Shown here: positions 7,748 to 15,936 of the stretch, in pieces
Position numbering within the stretch: the first letter of the stretch is position 1
Layout of the letters: every line of letters begins with the position of its first letter
From: Syntrophomonadaceae bacterium
GTDB lineage: Bacteria; Bacillota; Syntrophomonadia; Syntrophomonadales; DTU052
Length of the DNA: 44,518 bases
Assembly (NCBI GenBank): GCA_012729505.1
Contig: JAAYDA010000047.1
Span: 1-44,518 of the forward strand
Direction: 5' to 3'
Notes under the pieces: generated by a model
Told to the model about the DNA's origin: nothing
Database searches by the model: none
Seen by the model: the letters and a program-made list of their open reading frames with translations, nothing else
Made by a program: the position numbers and the translations under genes

Positions 7748-9532
7748 TTATTTTCCAGAGGATAGTCCCATTAAATTCTTTTCATGTTTAACAATATTTA
7801 TTAAATTGTTTCTGTTTAAATCATCAACGACAAATAATTTTCCCATTGCCATACCGGTTAGTTTTTCTAAAAAGTTTTGGTTTCCCTCCACACCAATACA
7901 TATCAGCTTAATCTTATTATTGGGAATCATAGCCGCGGCCTCTAAAGCATCTTTATGAGAATCAAAACTCCAAAGAGGATAGTTGGGAGTACCGTCAGTA
8001 ATTAATACCAAGGTGGGATTCTTAACCCTGGCAGAAGCAATAAGGTCAACCGCAGTAACAATTCCATCGGCCAAGGGAGTCATCCCTCCGGGAATAATAC
8101 GATTCAACCCCCGGATCAGGTCCCGTTGCCGGCGGGTAAAGGGAACCGCCACATTAGCCCGCATCTCCTGAAAGGTAACTACCGCTACTTTATCCTTCCC
8201 CGAAAGCAACAGGTGTTCCGCCAGATAACAGGCCGCCTTCATCTTCTCCCCGACCATACTTCCGCTGGCATCAATCAGCAAGCATATATCAATGGGAACA
8301 TATGACCTCTTGCTATAAATCATAAGGTCCCCTTTATCTACGGTTAAGCGGCGATCATTTCTGAGCAAGCTGGATTTAATGGCCTGGACTACCGTTTCCG
8401 GCACAGCCAGGTCGCCGGTCCAAGAACTGCTGTTGATCCGCATCGCCTTATTTCGATTTGTAAACTCTAATCTGGAGACCTTCTGTGATACACTCCCCAG
8501 CTTGCTGACCCATGCCGCCTGGCCCGGAGTCTGCCTTATCTTTCGTCGCATCTCTGCTTCCAGCTCACATTTATGCTTAGCCAGATACTCCTGCATTTCC
8601 TTACCCTCCTGAGTGAGGACCGGTCCAAAAAAAGAATCCTTGACCAAACCCATTTCTTTCAGCTGCTCAGTTTTTTCGTCCACATTTCCCCATTTCCGTT
8701 TCTTATCATACTGAGATGTTCTCTTAAATATCTTGGTGGAGAGAGTATCCACATAATCCTCAAGATCATTAATGCTGCCAAATTTTTCTGCTAATTTCAT
8801 CATCAGCTGATTTTGATTTTCCTTCATCATCTGGAAGTTTGCACTCTTGAATTTTTTCCAGGGAATGGGAATGCTGACTCCCTGGCTCTGATCAGCCTGC
8901 TCTTTAATCTGAGCGGTTGAGCTGGTAATACGCTTTACTTTTCCCAGTTCCAACCCAGCCTCGGCGATAGCGTCTTCCACCGCTTCCACAATGGGCAGGA
9001 TAATTCCATACTTGTCACTGGTCAGCTTACCCAGAATCTGAACATAGTTTCGTCCCCGCTCCTCCATTTGGATAGGCTCGACTTCCCGGCCTTCTACCAG
9101 GTCCGCAACTACACCTTTGCCTCCCCGGGTTGAAACCATGATTTTAATAGTATGGTCTATCAAACACTCAAGCTTTTCGTCTTCAGCCGCAGTAAGACGC
9201 GGTATCTCAATAGTCATATAGTCTTCAACCGCCGCCCAAATCTTTCGAGCCACCAGGCGCGGATCAATGATACCAGGTTTATGGAACACGTTCAAATTCA
9301 CTATTTTCCCAGGATCGATGTAATCCAATATAATCTGTCCTGCGTCCTGATTGCTGAATATTTTCACATGTCCCTTTAATTTTCCCACTTCATGAACCCT
9401 AAGGCTGGCGACACAGCTTTCTCCCAGTCTTACTCCTTCGCTCTTTTCAAAATAAATCTTCAGATAATTACCCACTGACTTGGCGGTATTATGAGCGTCG
9501 CGTCTTTCCTCGATATTTCTATAATTTTTCAT
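7748..9532 (-). CDS. VWA-domain protein (594 aa) with intact MIDAS
   Basis: The C-terminal third is a von Willebrand factor A domain with a complete metal-ion site: DASGS at 421-425, T485 in TPLADG and D513 in ITDGTPN. The layout resembles magnesium-chelatase D and MoxR-associated VWA proteins. The first 400 residues, rich in lysine and glutamate, match nothing I recognise; a segment around 270-340 is strongly charged and probably helical. The start is ATG at 9532, six bases after GGGAGGAGG; the frame is open for 42 codons upstream with low-complexity glycine-rich sequence and is rejected. Proteins of this kind normally work with an AAA+ ATPase (MoxR, ChlI or RavA type), but none is adjacent. 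It is divergent from the spoVA-type operon. No signal peptide is seen, so it is probably cytosolic. Confidence 0.75.
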   Translation of the reverse strand: MKNYRNIEERRDAHNTAKSVGNYLKIYFEKSEGVRLGESCVASLRVHEVGKLKGHVKIFSNQDAGQIILDYIDPGKIVNLNVFHKPGIIDPRLVARKIWAAVEDYMTIEIPRLTAAEDEKLECLIDHTIKIMVSTRGGKGVVADLVEGREVEPIQMEERGRNYVQILGKLTSDKYGIILPIVEAVEDAIAEAGLELGKVKRITSSTAQIKEQADQSQGVSIPIPWKKFKSANFQMMKENQNQLMMKLAEKFGSINDLEDYVDTLSTKIFKRTSQYDKKRKWGNVDEKTEQLKEMGLVKDSFFGPVLTQEGKEMQEYLAKHKCELEAEMRRKIRQTPGQAAWVSKLGSVSQKVSRLEFTNRNKAMRINSSSWTGDLAVPETVVQAIKSSLLRNDRRLTVDKGDLMIYSKRSYVPIDICLLIDASGSMVGEKMKAACYLAEHLLLSGKDKVAVVTFQEMRANVAVPFTRRQRDLIRGLNRIIPGGMTPLADGIVTAVDLIASARVKNPTLVLITDGTPNYPLWSFDSHKDALEAAAMIPNNKIKLICIGVEGNQNFLEKLTGMAMGKLFVVDDLNRNNLINIVKHEKNLMGLSSGK

Positions 9533-9954
9533 AATCTGCCTCCTCCCTTCGGTACTCATGATGTGGATAGGCGCGGTTCTCATACTGTTTGATGATAATC
9601 TCACCATCTGCCGGCTGCCGCCGCCGCCTTCTATGCCCCCTCTGCCCATGAACAACATACCCAGCAGGAATCCGGAAAAAAGCCATTGTAAAAACGCCGA
9701 TCAAACCACATGAGAATAATAATCCCGATTACAATTAATAGATCAGCAACAGTAAATCTAATTGACTCTCCCGAAACAATTTGCGTTTTGAAATACGCAT
9801 TCATAATTATTTTATAACAAATCCCCTTCTATGCCCATATGCCAGTCAAAGGCGCCTTAAGACAAATCCTGCAAAATCCCCCCATTTCGAATAGATCATA
9901 ACCCTATGGGCAATATAATAAACGATGTTAATTTAATTAAAAGGAGGAGTGGCC
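9533..9954. other. Divergent intergenic region between VWA gene and spoVA-type operon
   Basis: A 422-base region that should carry promoters in both directions. A strong AAGGAGG at 9941-9947 serves the first DUF1657 gene. Upstream of it GAATA (9889-9893) and CAATATAATA (9911-9920) vaguely resemble a forespore sigma-G promoter, as expected for spoVA genes, but the match is poor and I do not call it. No other structure is evident. Confidence 0.4.
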
Positions 9955-10161
9955 GTGACCGTAGCAAGTCAGGTAAAGCAAACCCTGTCCAGTTTAAAAA
10001 GTGCCCAGGCCAGTCTTGAATCATTTGCCATTGAAACCCAAAATCAGATGGCCAAACAGTTGTTTACTGATGCCGCACAGCAGACGAGAAACGTCGTCAA
10101 TATCCTGGAACCGAGAATTCAAGATTTAGAAAGGGAGGAGCCCCAATACCGCCAATTTTAG
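9955..10161 (+). CDS. DUF1657 protein, first gene of the spoVA-type operon
   Basis: A 68-residue soluble helical protein of the DUF1657 family: it starts TVASQVKQTLSSLKSAQASL and ends with EEPQYRQF, the two most conserved stretches. The next gene encodes a paralogue with the same start and end. The GTG at 9955 lies seven bases after AAGGAGG and aligns with the paralogue; an earlier GTG at 9949 touches the Shine-Dalgarno and is rejected. Function is unknown, but DUF1657 genes are known companions of spoVAC-spoVAD-spoVAE and YetF-like genes in spore-formers, including the spoVA2mob heat-resistance operon. It probably acts in the developing spore. Same-strand spacing to the next gene is 50 bases. 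Confidence 0.85.
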   Translation: MTVASQVKQTLSSLKSAQASLESFAIETQNQMAKQLFTDAAQQTRNVVNILEPRIQDLEREEPQYRQF

Positions 10162-10211
10162 ATAAACTGCATCAATCGGCAAATATTTTGATTGGGAGGT
10201 TCTGAACCGCC

Positions 10212-10418
10212 ATGACTGTAGGTTCCCAAGTGAAAGGAACGGTGGCAAGTCTCAAGGGAGTGAAAGCAACTCTGGAAACCTTCGCTTCGCTCCAGACCTA
10301 TAGCGACAATCAGGATCTGCTTAACAACACCTGTGAAACCCTTAATTCGGTGATTGGCTCTCTGGAAAGACGGGTTGCCGAACTGGAGATGCAAGAACCC
10401 CAATATAAGGGACTCTAA
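10212..10418 (+). CDS. DUF1657 protein, second copy
   Basis: A 68-residue DUF1657 protein beginning TVGSQVKGTVASLKGVKATL and ending EMQEPQYKGL. It shares the family's N- and C-terminal motifs with the gene upstream, but the middle differs, so the duplication is old. The ATG at 10212 is preceded by GGGAGG. It lies between the first DUF1657 gene and a YetF-like gene that carries a third DUF1657 domain at its C-terminus. Biochemical role unknown; the context points to the spore. Confidence 0.85.
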   Translation: MTVGSQVKGTVASLKGVKATLETFASLQTYSDNQDLLNNTCETLNSVIGSLERRVAELEMQEPQYKGL

Positions 10419-10439
10419 TAACGGAATAGGAGAATACCT

Positions 10440-11300
10440 ATGCCAGAATGGTCTATTATTTTGTTACGGGTCATCGGAGTTTTGTTTTTAACCCTGCTTC
10501 TGGTTCGAATGCCGGGCAGAAAATCCTTGTCCAGGCTAAGTCCCTTTGAATTAATCTCTGTTTTAGTGATAGGGTTCACGGCGGCTCTATGGTCGTTAAA
10601 CCTGATCGGAGATCTGTTAACCATAATCATAGCCCTGGCCGTTTGGGTGCTAATCCCGCAAATTTTCTCCATCCTGTCCCTTAAATCCAAGAAATTCAGA
10701 GATATTTACCGGGGCCAGGAAACGATTCTTGTCCATCAGGGTAAAGTGCTGGAAGAAAAACTCCTGCGGGAGAAGCTCTCACCCGAAGACCTGTTAAGTA
10801 TGCTGCGCTCCAACCGGGTTTTCAATTTTGCCGATATAGAAATGGCAGTTCTGGAGCCTGATGGTGAACTGAACCTCTTGCTTCGCAAAGAACAGCAGCC
10901 GTTAACGCCTCATAGCATAGGCATTCCAATGCTCCAGGAGCAAGCACCGCAGACAGTGCTTATCGACGGAAATATTATGGAAGAAAAGCTTGCCGCCCTG
11001 GGTCTGAACCGTCATTGGCTCCTGACAGAGCTAATAAAACTGGGAGTGGCAGTAGAAAATGTATTCATGGGTCAGGTAGATTCCGCCGGTCAGTTGTATC
11101 TGGATCTGTTTGACGATCAGATAAAGGTACCTCAGCCTACCATTAAGGAAATGACCAGGGCGACCCTTAATAAATGTCAGGCCGATTTAGAACTGTTTTC
11201 CCTCAGCAGCAGAGCCGATTCAGCCAAAAAGGTTTACTCAGATGCGGCCCGGGATATAAAAAATATTTCCACCGGCCTTGAATCACTTCTTTCACGTTAA
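10440..11300 (+). CDS. YetF-like membrane protein: DUF421 fused to C-terminal DUF1657
   Basis: A 286-residue protein. Residues 5-80 form about three membrane helices followed by the soluble YetF/DUF421 domain (about 85-215), with the family segment LRSNRVFNFADIEMAVLEPD. Residues 230-286 form a DUF1657 domain, visible as KEMTRATLNKCQADLELFS. The same DUF421+DUF1657 architecture is described for the YetF-like protein of spoVA2mob operons. It is likely in the spore inner membrane. The ATG at 10440 follows TAGGAG, 21 bases after the preceding gene, and spoVAC starts 12 bases after its stop, so it is operonic. The mechanism by which such proteins raise spore resistance is not established. Confidence 0.85.
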   Translation: MPEWSIILLRVIGVLFLTLLLVRMPGRKSLSRLSPFELISVLVIGFTAALWSLNLIGDLLTIIIALAVWVLIPQIFSILSLKSKKFRDIYRGQETILVHQGKVLEEKLLREKLSPEDLLSMLRSNRVFNFADIEMAVLEPDGELNLLLRKEQQPLTPHSIGIPMLQEQAPQTVLIDGNIMEEKLAALGLNRHWLLTELIKLGVAVENVFMGQVDSAGQLYLDLFDDQIKVPQPTIKEMTRATLNKCQADLELFSLSSRADSAKKVYSDAARDIKNISTGLESLLSR

Positions 11301-11312
11301 GGAGGCTGACCA

Positions 11313-11789
11313 TTGTCCAATCAAAAGAAAAAGACCTTAACCCCGGTACAGCAAGAATATCAATCATTTGCTCAGAGCAGAGAGCCTAAACGCTCCGTGG
11401 TGCATAATTGCTTCACAGCTTTTGTCGTGGGCGGCACCATCTGTCTTTTAGGTCAGTTTATCCAGAACTTTTTCATCTGGCAATTCGGCTTCACTAAAGA
11501 AACAGCCGGTAATCCTACTGTGGCTGTGCTGATTTTCCTTGCCGCCCTTCTAACAGGCCTGGGGGTATATGATCACTTTGCTCAATGGGCAGGCGCCGGA
11601 ACCGCAGTTCCTGTCACCGGCTTTGCCAATACCATTGCTTCAGCTGCCATAGAACATCGAACCGAAGGATTTGTATTGGGAGTGGGCGGAAATATGTTTA
11701 AGCTGGCCGGGCCGGTTATTGTCTTCGGAGTGTTTTCGGCTTTCGTCGTGGCTTTAATCAAGACCATCCTGACTTCATTAGGGGGATAA
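11313..11789 (+). CDS. spoVAC: Stage V sporulation protein AC, SpoVAC
   Basis: A 158-residue membrane protein, close to the family's usual 150. Four hydrophobic segments are seen, roughly 30-50, 65-85, 90-110 and 125-150, with the SpoVAC motifs AFVVGGTICLLGQ, GLGVYDHFAQWAGAGT and VPVTGFANT. SpoVAC is an inner-membrane channel component of the SpoVA complex that moves calcium-dipicolinate into the forespore and out at germination. The start is TTG at 11313, seven bases after GGAGG. It is followed after 4 bases by spoVAD. Its association with DUF1657 and YetF-like genes indicates the SpoVA2mob-like subfamily, not the housekeeping spoVAA-AF operon. Confidence 0.93.
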   Translation: MSNQKKKTLTPVQQEYQSFAQSREPKRSVVHNCFTAFVVGGTICLLGQFIQNFFIWQFGFTKETAGNPTVAVLIFLAALLTGLGVYDHFAQWAGAGTAVPVTGFANTIASAAIEHRTEGFVLGVGGNMFKLAGPVIVFGVFSAFVVALIKTILTSLGG

Positions 11790-11793
11790 TAAT

Positions 11794-12807
11794 ATGCTGC
11801 AAGGCCATCAGAGCTGGGTTTTCAGTAATCGTCCTCATATTATATCAACCGGCACCGTAGTCGGCCCATTTGAGGCCAATGGTCCTCTGGCCCTGGACTT
11901 TGACCTTTTGCATGAAGATATGTGGCTGGAACAGGATAGCTTTGAAAAAGCGGAAAGAAGAATACTGGAACAGGCTTGTCAAAAATCATTATCCAAAGCC
12001 GGACTGCGAAAAGAGGATATCCAATTCTTTCTGAGCGGCGATCTGGTCAATCAAATCACTCCCAGCAGTTTTGCGGCTCGTACTCTGTCGGCTCCGTATA
12101 TAGGTCTTTTTGGCGCCTGCTCAACCTCGATGGAAGCTCTGGCTCTTGGCTCCTTAATCATTGACAGCGGTTTTGGCCACACCGTCCTTTGTGCCGCCGT
12201 AAGTCATAACGCTACGGTTGAAAAACAATTTCGCTATCCTACTGAATATGGGGGACAGAAACCTCCCACCGCTCAATGGACAGTAACCGGTGCCGGGGCC
12301 GCATTATTAAGCTCACAAGGGACCGGAATCCATACGACTTCGGCTACCATCGGCAGAATTATTGACATGGGAATATCCGACCCATTTAACATGGGAAGCG
12401 CCATGGCCCCCGCCGCGGTTGATACTATTACGGCCCATTTCCGTGATCTGGGGGTTTCTTTTCAGGATTACGATCTGGTTATTACCGGTGATCTGGGCAG
12501 AGTGGGGCACACCATTGCCCGTGATCTTCTGATCAAGCATGGTTTCAGTGTGCCTGATGATCGTTTTTCTGACTGCGGCATCCTGATTTTCAGTGAAAAT
12601 CAACCCGCTTTTTCGGGAGGAAGTGGTTGTGGTTGTTCAGCGGTGGTTACTTACGGCCATATCATCAATAGAATGAAAAAAGGTGAGTTGAACCGAGTGC
12701 TGGTGGTTGCCACCGGAGCTTTGCTGTCACCCCTCTCCTATCAGCAAAAAGATACTATTCCTTGCATTGCGCATGCGGTGTCTCTGGAAATAAATCATCA
12801 GGAGTGA
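11794..12807 (+). CDS. spoVAD: Stage V sporulation protein AD, SpoVAD
   Basis: A 337-residue protein with thiolase/KAS-III fold, the dipicolinate-binding subunit of the SpoVA complex, expected on the outer face of the spore inner membrane. Family landmarks are the [12 protein letters not shown] segment, which holds the cysteine of the former thiolase active site, GAGAALLS, and GCGCSAVV near the C-terminus. Length equals that of B. subtilis SpoVAD. The ATG at 11794 follows GGGGGAT. It sits between spoVAC (4-base gap) and spoVAE (7-base gap). Confidence 0.94.
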   Translation: MLQGHQSWVFSNRPHIISTGTVVGPFEANGPLALDFDLLHEDMWLEQDSFEKAERRILEQACQKSLSKAGLRKEDIQFFLSGDLVNQITPSSFAARTLSAPYIGLFGACSTSMEALALGSLIIDSGFGHTVLCAAVSHNATVEKQFRYPTEYGGQKPPTAQWTVTGAGAALLSSQGTGIHTTSATIGRIIDMGISDPFNMGSAMAPAAVDTITAHFRDLGVSFQDYDLVITGDLGRVGHTIARDLLIKHGFSVPDDRFSDCGILIFSENQPAFSGGSGCGCSAVVTYGHIINRMKKGELNRVLVVATGALLSPLSYQQKDTIPCIAHAVSLEINHQE

Positions 12808-12814
12808 AATATAT

Positions 12815-13168
12815 TTGGAAATCTATGTGTGGGCATTTGTGGTGGGGGGTTTAATATGTGTTATCGGTCAGATACTTCTTGATGTAGCCCGACTTACTCC
12901 GGCCCACGTCATGACCATCCTGGTAGTTTCCGGCGCTGTTCTTGGCGGGTTCGGCCTCTATGACCCTTTGATAGATTTTGCCGGCGCCGGCGCTACCGTC
13001 CCCATCACCAGCTTTGGCAATTCCCTGCTGCGGGGAGCGCTGGCCGAAGCTGATCGAAGCGGATTAGTAGGAATTCTGACCGGAATATTTGAGGTAACCA
13101 GTGCCGGTATTTCCGCTGCCATTGTCTTTGGTTTTATGGCGGCTCTGCTTTTCAAGTCCAAAGGTTAA
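12815..13168 (+). CDS. spoVAE: Stage V sporulation protein AE, SpoVAE (AEb type)
   Basis: A 117-residue membrane protein with three or four hydrophobic segments. It carries the motifs [12 protein letters not shown] and [20 protein letters not shown], homologous to those in SpoVAC, since both belong to the same membrane family. Length fits SpoVAEb. The TTG at 12815 lies ten bases after AGGAG, which overlaps the end of spoVAD. It is the last gene of the operon; the stop is only 6 bases from the convergent MntR-like gene and no clear terminator separates them. Confidence 0.92.
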   Translation: MEIYVWAFVVGGLICVIGQILLDVARLTPAHVMTILVVSGAVLGGFGLYDPLIDFAGAGATVPITSFGNSLLRGALAEADRSGLVGILTGIFEVTSAGISAAIVFGFMAALLFKSKG

Positions 13169-13174
13169 AAACCC

Positions 13175-13654
13175 TCACTCCCCGGCCTTGACGCTGTTTA
13201 TGAATTTATGATAATCATCAATTAAACCGGGACGTTCTTTAAGGAATCTAATCAGCTTATCCAAAAAAAACAGAGTATGATCACTCAGAGTATGTTCAAT
13301 CTTTTCGATTTGCTCCAGCAAACCCTTTGATACCCCCAGAATTATCAAAAACTCCTCCACCAGCTGATGACGATACAGTAACTCTCCGCCCATTTGCTGA
13401 CCTTTTGAGGTTAACACCACATAGCCATACTTTTCATAATCCACCAAACCTTGATCAGACATTTTCTGAATCATTTTACTAGCCGATGGCGGTTGAACAT
13501 TAAGGGCAGCCGCCAGTTCATTGACCCTTGTAAATCCACTTTCTCTTGACAGGCGATAGACCATTTCCAAATAGTCCTCCATTGAGGCGGTTAATAAATC
13601 CTCCTCCTTTTTCATGTATTCCCGGAAAGTAAAAAACTCCTCTTCTCCTTTCAA
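13175..13654 (-). CDS. mntR: DtxR/MntR-family metal-dependent regulator
   Basis: A protein of about 159 residues with an N-terminal winged helix (VNELAAALNVQPPSASKMIQ as recognition part) and a DtxR/MntR metal-binding dimerisation domain. All manganese ligands of B. subtilis MntR have equivalents: Asp and Glu in SMEDYLEMVY, His and Glu in YRHQLVEEFL, and the two Glu and His in IEKIEHTLSD. It probably represses manganese or iron uptake genes when metal is bound, although no transporter is adjacent. The TTG at 13654 behind AGGTGG is the best start by homology; an ATG at 13672 is possible. A far longer frame to 13810 is wrong because it runs through the fadD terminator. Confidence 0.82.
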   Translation of the reverse strand: MKGEEEFFTFREYMKKEEDLLTASMEDYLEMVYRLSRESGFTRVNELAAALNVQPPSASKMIQKMSDQGLVDYEKYGYVVLTSKGQQMGGELLYRHQLVEEFLIILGVSKGLLEQIEKIEHTLSDHTLFFLDKLIRFLKERPGLIDDYHKFINSVKAGE

Positions 13655-13723
13655 TTGTCCACCTGCTTTCATAGCCTCTTCACCCAACTTATGCCAAGAT
13701 CCCCTTAATGATGAGAGTGTATG

Positions 13724-13757
13724 AGAAAGGTCATGAACACAAGCCCATGACCTTTCT
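13724..13757 (-). terminator. Terminator of the acyl-CoA ligase gene
   Basis: AGAAAGGTCATG and CATGACCTTTCT form a perfect 12-bp stem around a 10-base loop, 76 bases past the ligase stop on the minus strand. The T-run is interrupted (TTTCTCAT). Its position separates the ligase from the MntR-like gene and rules out the upstream start of the latter. Confidence 0.7.
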
Positions 13758-13832
13758 GTCAGACCGATGACAAAAGCGAATCGCCGACTCGCCTCACACC
13801 TGATCTCCACTCCCGTCCATAGAAAGCCGGTC

Positions 13833-15500
13833 TTAAGCTTTGTCTACAGCCTCATCCCGCAGAATTCTCCTCAAAGCTTTCCCCACCGTCGTGCGTGGCA
13901 GCTCATCCTTGAATTCGATAAGCCTCGGAACTTTATAAGCCGCTAAATGCTCCCGGCAGAACTCCCTTAGTTCATCCTCAGTAGCCGTCTGTCCTTCCAC
14001 CAGCTGGACAAAAGATTTAACCGTCTCTCCCCGGTATTCATCCGGTATTCCTACAGTAATAACATCCTTCACTTTGGGATGCTTGAATAAAACTTCATCA
14101 ATATCACGTGGATAAATATTATATCCGCCGGCCAGGATCACATCCTTGGTCCGGTCAACTATGAACACATAACCATCCTCATCCTGATAAGCAACATCAC
14201 CGGTACGCAGCCATCCATCCCGGAGCTGATTAATCGTCTCTTCCGGATTGTTCCAGTACCCGCTCATAACCGTCGGACCTTTTATCCAAATCTCACCTCG
14301 TTCCCCTTGCTTAACATCCTCCAGAGTATCCGGATCTACTACCCTGATATCGTTATCCGGATAAGGAACTCCTATGCTCAAAGGTTTTTTGACTCCCATT
14401 ACCGGATTCGAGATGCCCAATGAAGTTGTTTCACTCATTCCCCACCCTTCACTCATGTAGACATTGAGATCCTTGGCTTTCTCGATCAGCTCTAAAGAAG
14501 CAGGTGCCGCACCGTTGTTAACAAACATAAATTTCCTGCCCAAATCCATCTCCGAGGCTTTGGGGTGAGAAAGAAACGCCGTTAACATAGTGGGAACCGC
14601 CGGCCAAAAGGTAATTTCTTTAACATTTTCAATAGTCTGCATAACCTCTTCAATATCAAAACGGGGCAGTAATATCATGGTGGCACAGCAATGGATTCCG
14701 TACATCAGGCAGCAAATCTCACCATAAACATGAAAAAGGGGCAGTACACTTAAAACATTACGCCTTTCTATCTGGACTGAATCGATTAAAGATGCACCGG
14801 CCATAACTACCTGGAAAGTAGCGGCAACCAGGTTGCGCTGAGTCAGGGTAGCGCCCTTGGGAGTTCCGGTGGTACCTCCGGTAAATTGAATCAAAGCAGG
14901 ATCATCATTTTTCAGATTGGGGCGAGGCGGAACTTTATTGGTGCTGGACTCCAGCAGCTCTGAATAATGGTGCCAGCCGTCCTCCAGTCCCAGGCTCTCC
15001 TTGGTACTTACACCGGCACCGTCTACAAAGTCGGTCAGCTTGGTTACTATAACTACCGGAATGTCAACCGCCTGCGTCAATGGCTTGATCATAGGAATCA
15101 GGGCATCAAAAGTGATAAGTCCTTTAACTTCGGTAATATCGATACAATGTTTCAGCTCAGGGTAAGTATAAATTGGATTTAGATTAACCACTATTGCACC
15201 AATCTGAAGGATTGAAAAATACGAATGGACAAATTGAGGACAATTAGGCAAGAGTAAGCCTACCCGGTCACCCTTCTGTATTCCCAGCTCCAACAGCGCA
15301 TTCGCCATTTTTATTACTTTGAGATACATTTCCCACATTGTTATTTCAGTGCCATAAAAGGATGTGCAAGCCTTGTCCGGATGCGTATTGGCAGAATCCC
15401 TAAGAATCTGATAGGCAGGAATACTGGGATAATTAATTGTCCACGGGAATTTATAATCCAGATGACGCAGCCAAGGTCTCTTTTCCAATAAGCTTAACAT
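13833..15500 (-). CDS. fadD: Long-chain fatty acid--CoA ligase (AMP-forming)
   Basis: A 555-residue acyl-adenylate-forming enzyme that activates fatty acids with ATP and CoA before beta-oxidation. The AMP-binding P-loop FTGGTTGTPKG is at 206-216; the hinge segment WLRTGDVAYQDEDGYV and the C-terminal catalytic lysine region PRTTVGKALRRIL are intact. Length is normal for FadD/LcfA. The N-terminal substrate region cannot tell medium- from long-chain substrates. The ATG at 15500 is five bases after GGAGGG. It is divergent from a crotonase gene, with an inverted repeat in the gap that may be a shared operator, and has its own terminator. It probably works at the membrane or in the cytosol with the fad genes elsewhere in this window. 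Confidence 0.92.
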   Translation of the reverse strand: MLSLLEKRPWLRHLDYKFPWTINYPSIPAYQILRDSANTHPDKACTSFYGTEITMWEMYLKVIKMANALLELGIQKGDRVGLLLPNCPQFVHSYFSILQIGAIVVNLNPIYTYPELKHCIDITEVKGLITFDALIPMIKPLTQAVDIPVVIVTKLTDFVDGAGVSTKESLGLEDGWHHYSELLESSTNKVPPRPNLKNDDPALIQFTGGTTGTPKGATLTQRNLVAATFQVVMAGASLIDSVQIERRNVLSVLPLFHVYGEICCLMYGIHCCATMILLPRFDIEEVMQTIENVKEITFWPAVPTMLTAFLSHPKASEMDLGRKFMFVNNGAAPASLELIEKAKDLNVYMSEGWGMSETTSLGISNPVMGVKKPLSIGVPYPDNDIRVVDPDTLEDVKQGERGEIWIKGPTVMSGYWNNPEETINQLRDGWLRTGDVAYQDEDGYVFIVDRTKDVILAGGYNIYPRDIDEVLFKHPKVKDVITVGIPDEYRGETVKSFVQLVEGQTATEDELREFCREHLAAYKVPRLIEFKDELPRTTVGKALRRILRDEAVDKA

Positions 15501-15659
15501 TATAACCCTCCATTCATTTCTTTACTGAAATACCTTTCCTGTAAGATAGAGATGCAAAGATCAAGTAGCCGCCGGTGCCCTGCCCCCCCTTTCTCTTCTG
15601 ATCAACTTCAGTATCAATTGTTGCGTCAGAATTGTTTGTTTCTTTGCTTAATTTGGTTA

Positions 15660-15698
15660 ATTGGCTAAATTTGCAATATTCGTGCCAATTTAGCCAAT
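15660..15698. promoter_or_regulatory. 12-bp inverted repeat in the divergent ligase/crotonase gap, possible operator
   Basis: ATTGGCTAAATT (15660-15671) and AATTTAGCCAAT (15687-15698) are perfect inverted copies 15 bases apart, a 27-base centre-to-centre arrangement seen for dimeric regulators. A degenerate extra half lies just before (TTTGGTTAATTGGC). The repeat lies in the 436-base gap 15501-15936 between the acyl-CoA ligase and the crotonase, both beta-oxidation genes, so a fatty-acid-responsive regulator is plausible. Elsewhere in the gap I see only the direct repeat TGGCACAG (15774 and 15784 regions) and a strong AGGAGG for the crotonase. No regulator gene of the TetR or GntR kind is adjacent. 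Confidence 0.5.
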
Positions 15699-15936
15699 AT
15701 TCGAAAAATGACATTCTTTAGAACTATATAAGCCGAATGAACTTATGGATGTCCCGCCGATAGTGTTTCATTGTGGCACAGTCTGGCACAGATTGAGTAA
15801 AATCTTAACCATTATTGCAATTTACTTTGTTCTGGTCTTAAATGATCTTCTTTAATACTGAGCAGGAGAATCCAGCTCCTTTGCCTAAGTTAATAGTGTT
15901 GGGTTTTTTGGTATATTCTGTTAGGAGGTTGAGTAA

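Noticed and set aside
9888-9920. Possible sigma-G promoter for the spoVA-type operon (GAATA and CAATATA with 17 bases between)
   Set aside because: The -10 matches the CATACTA consensus in only four of seven positions; expected from biology but not shown by the sequence.
13655-13810. Extended N-terminus of the MntR-like protein
   Set aside because: The frame crosses the terminator hairpin of the acyl-CoA ligase gene and has no homology to the family; a start near 13654 fits better.
15514-15714. 66-residue minus-strand frame between the acyl-CoA ligase and the crotonase
   Set aside because: No ribosome site, and it runs over the inverted repeat; composition does not look coding.
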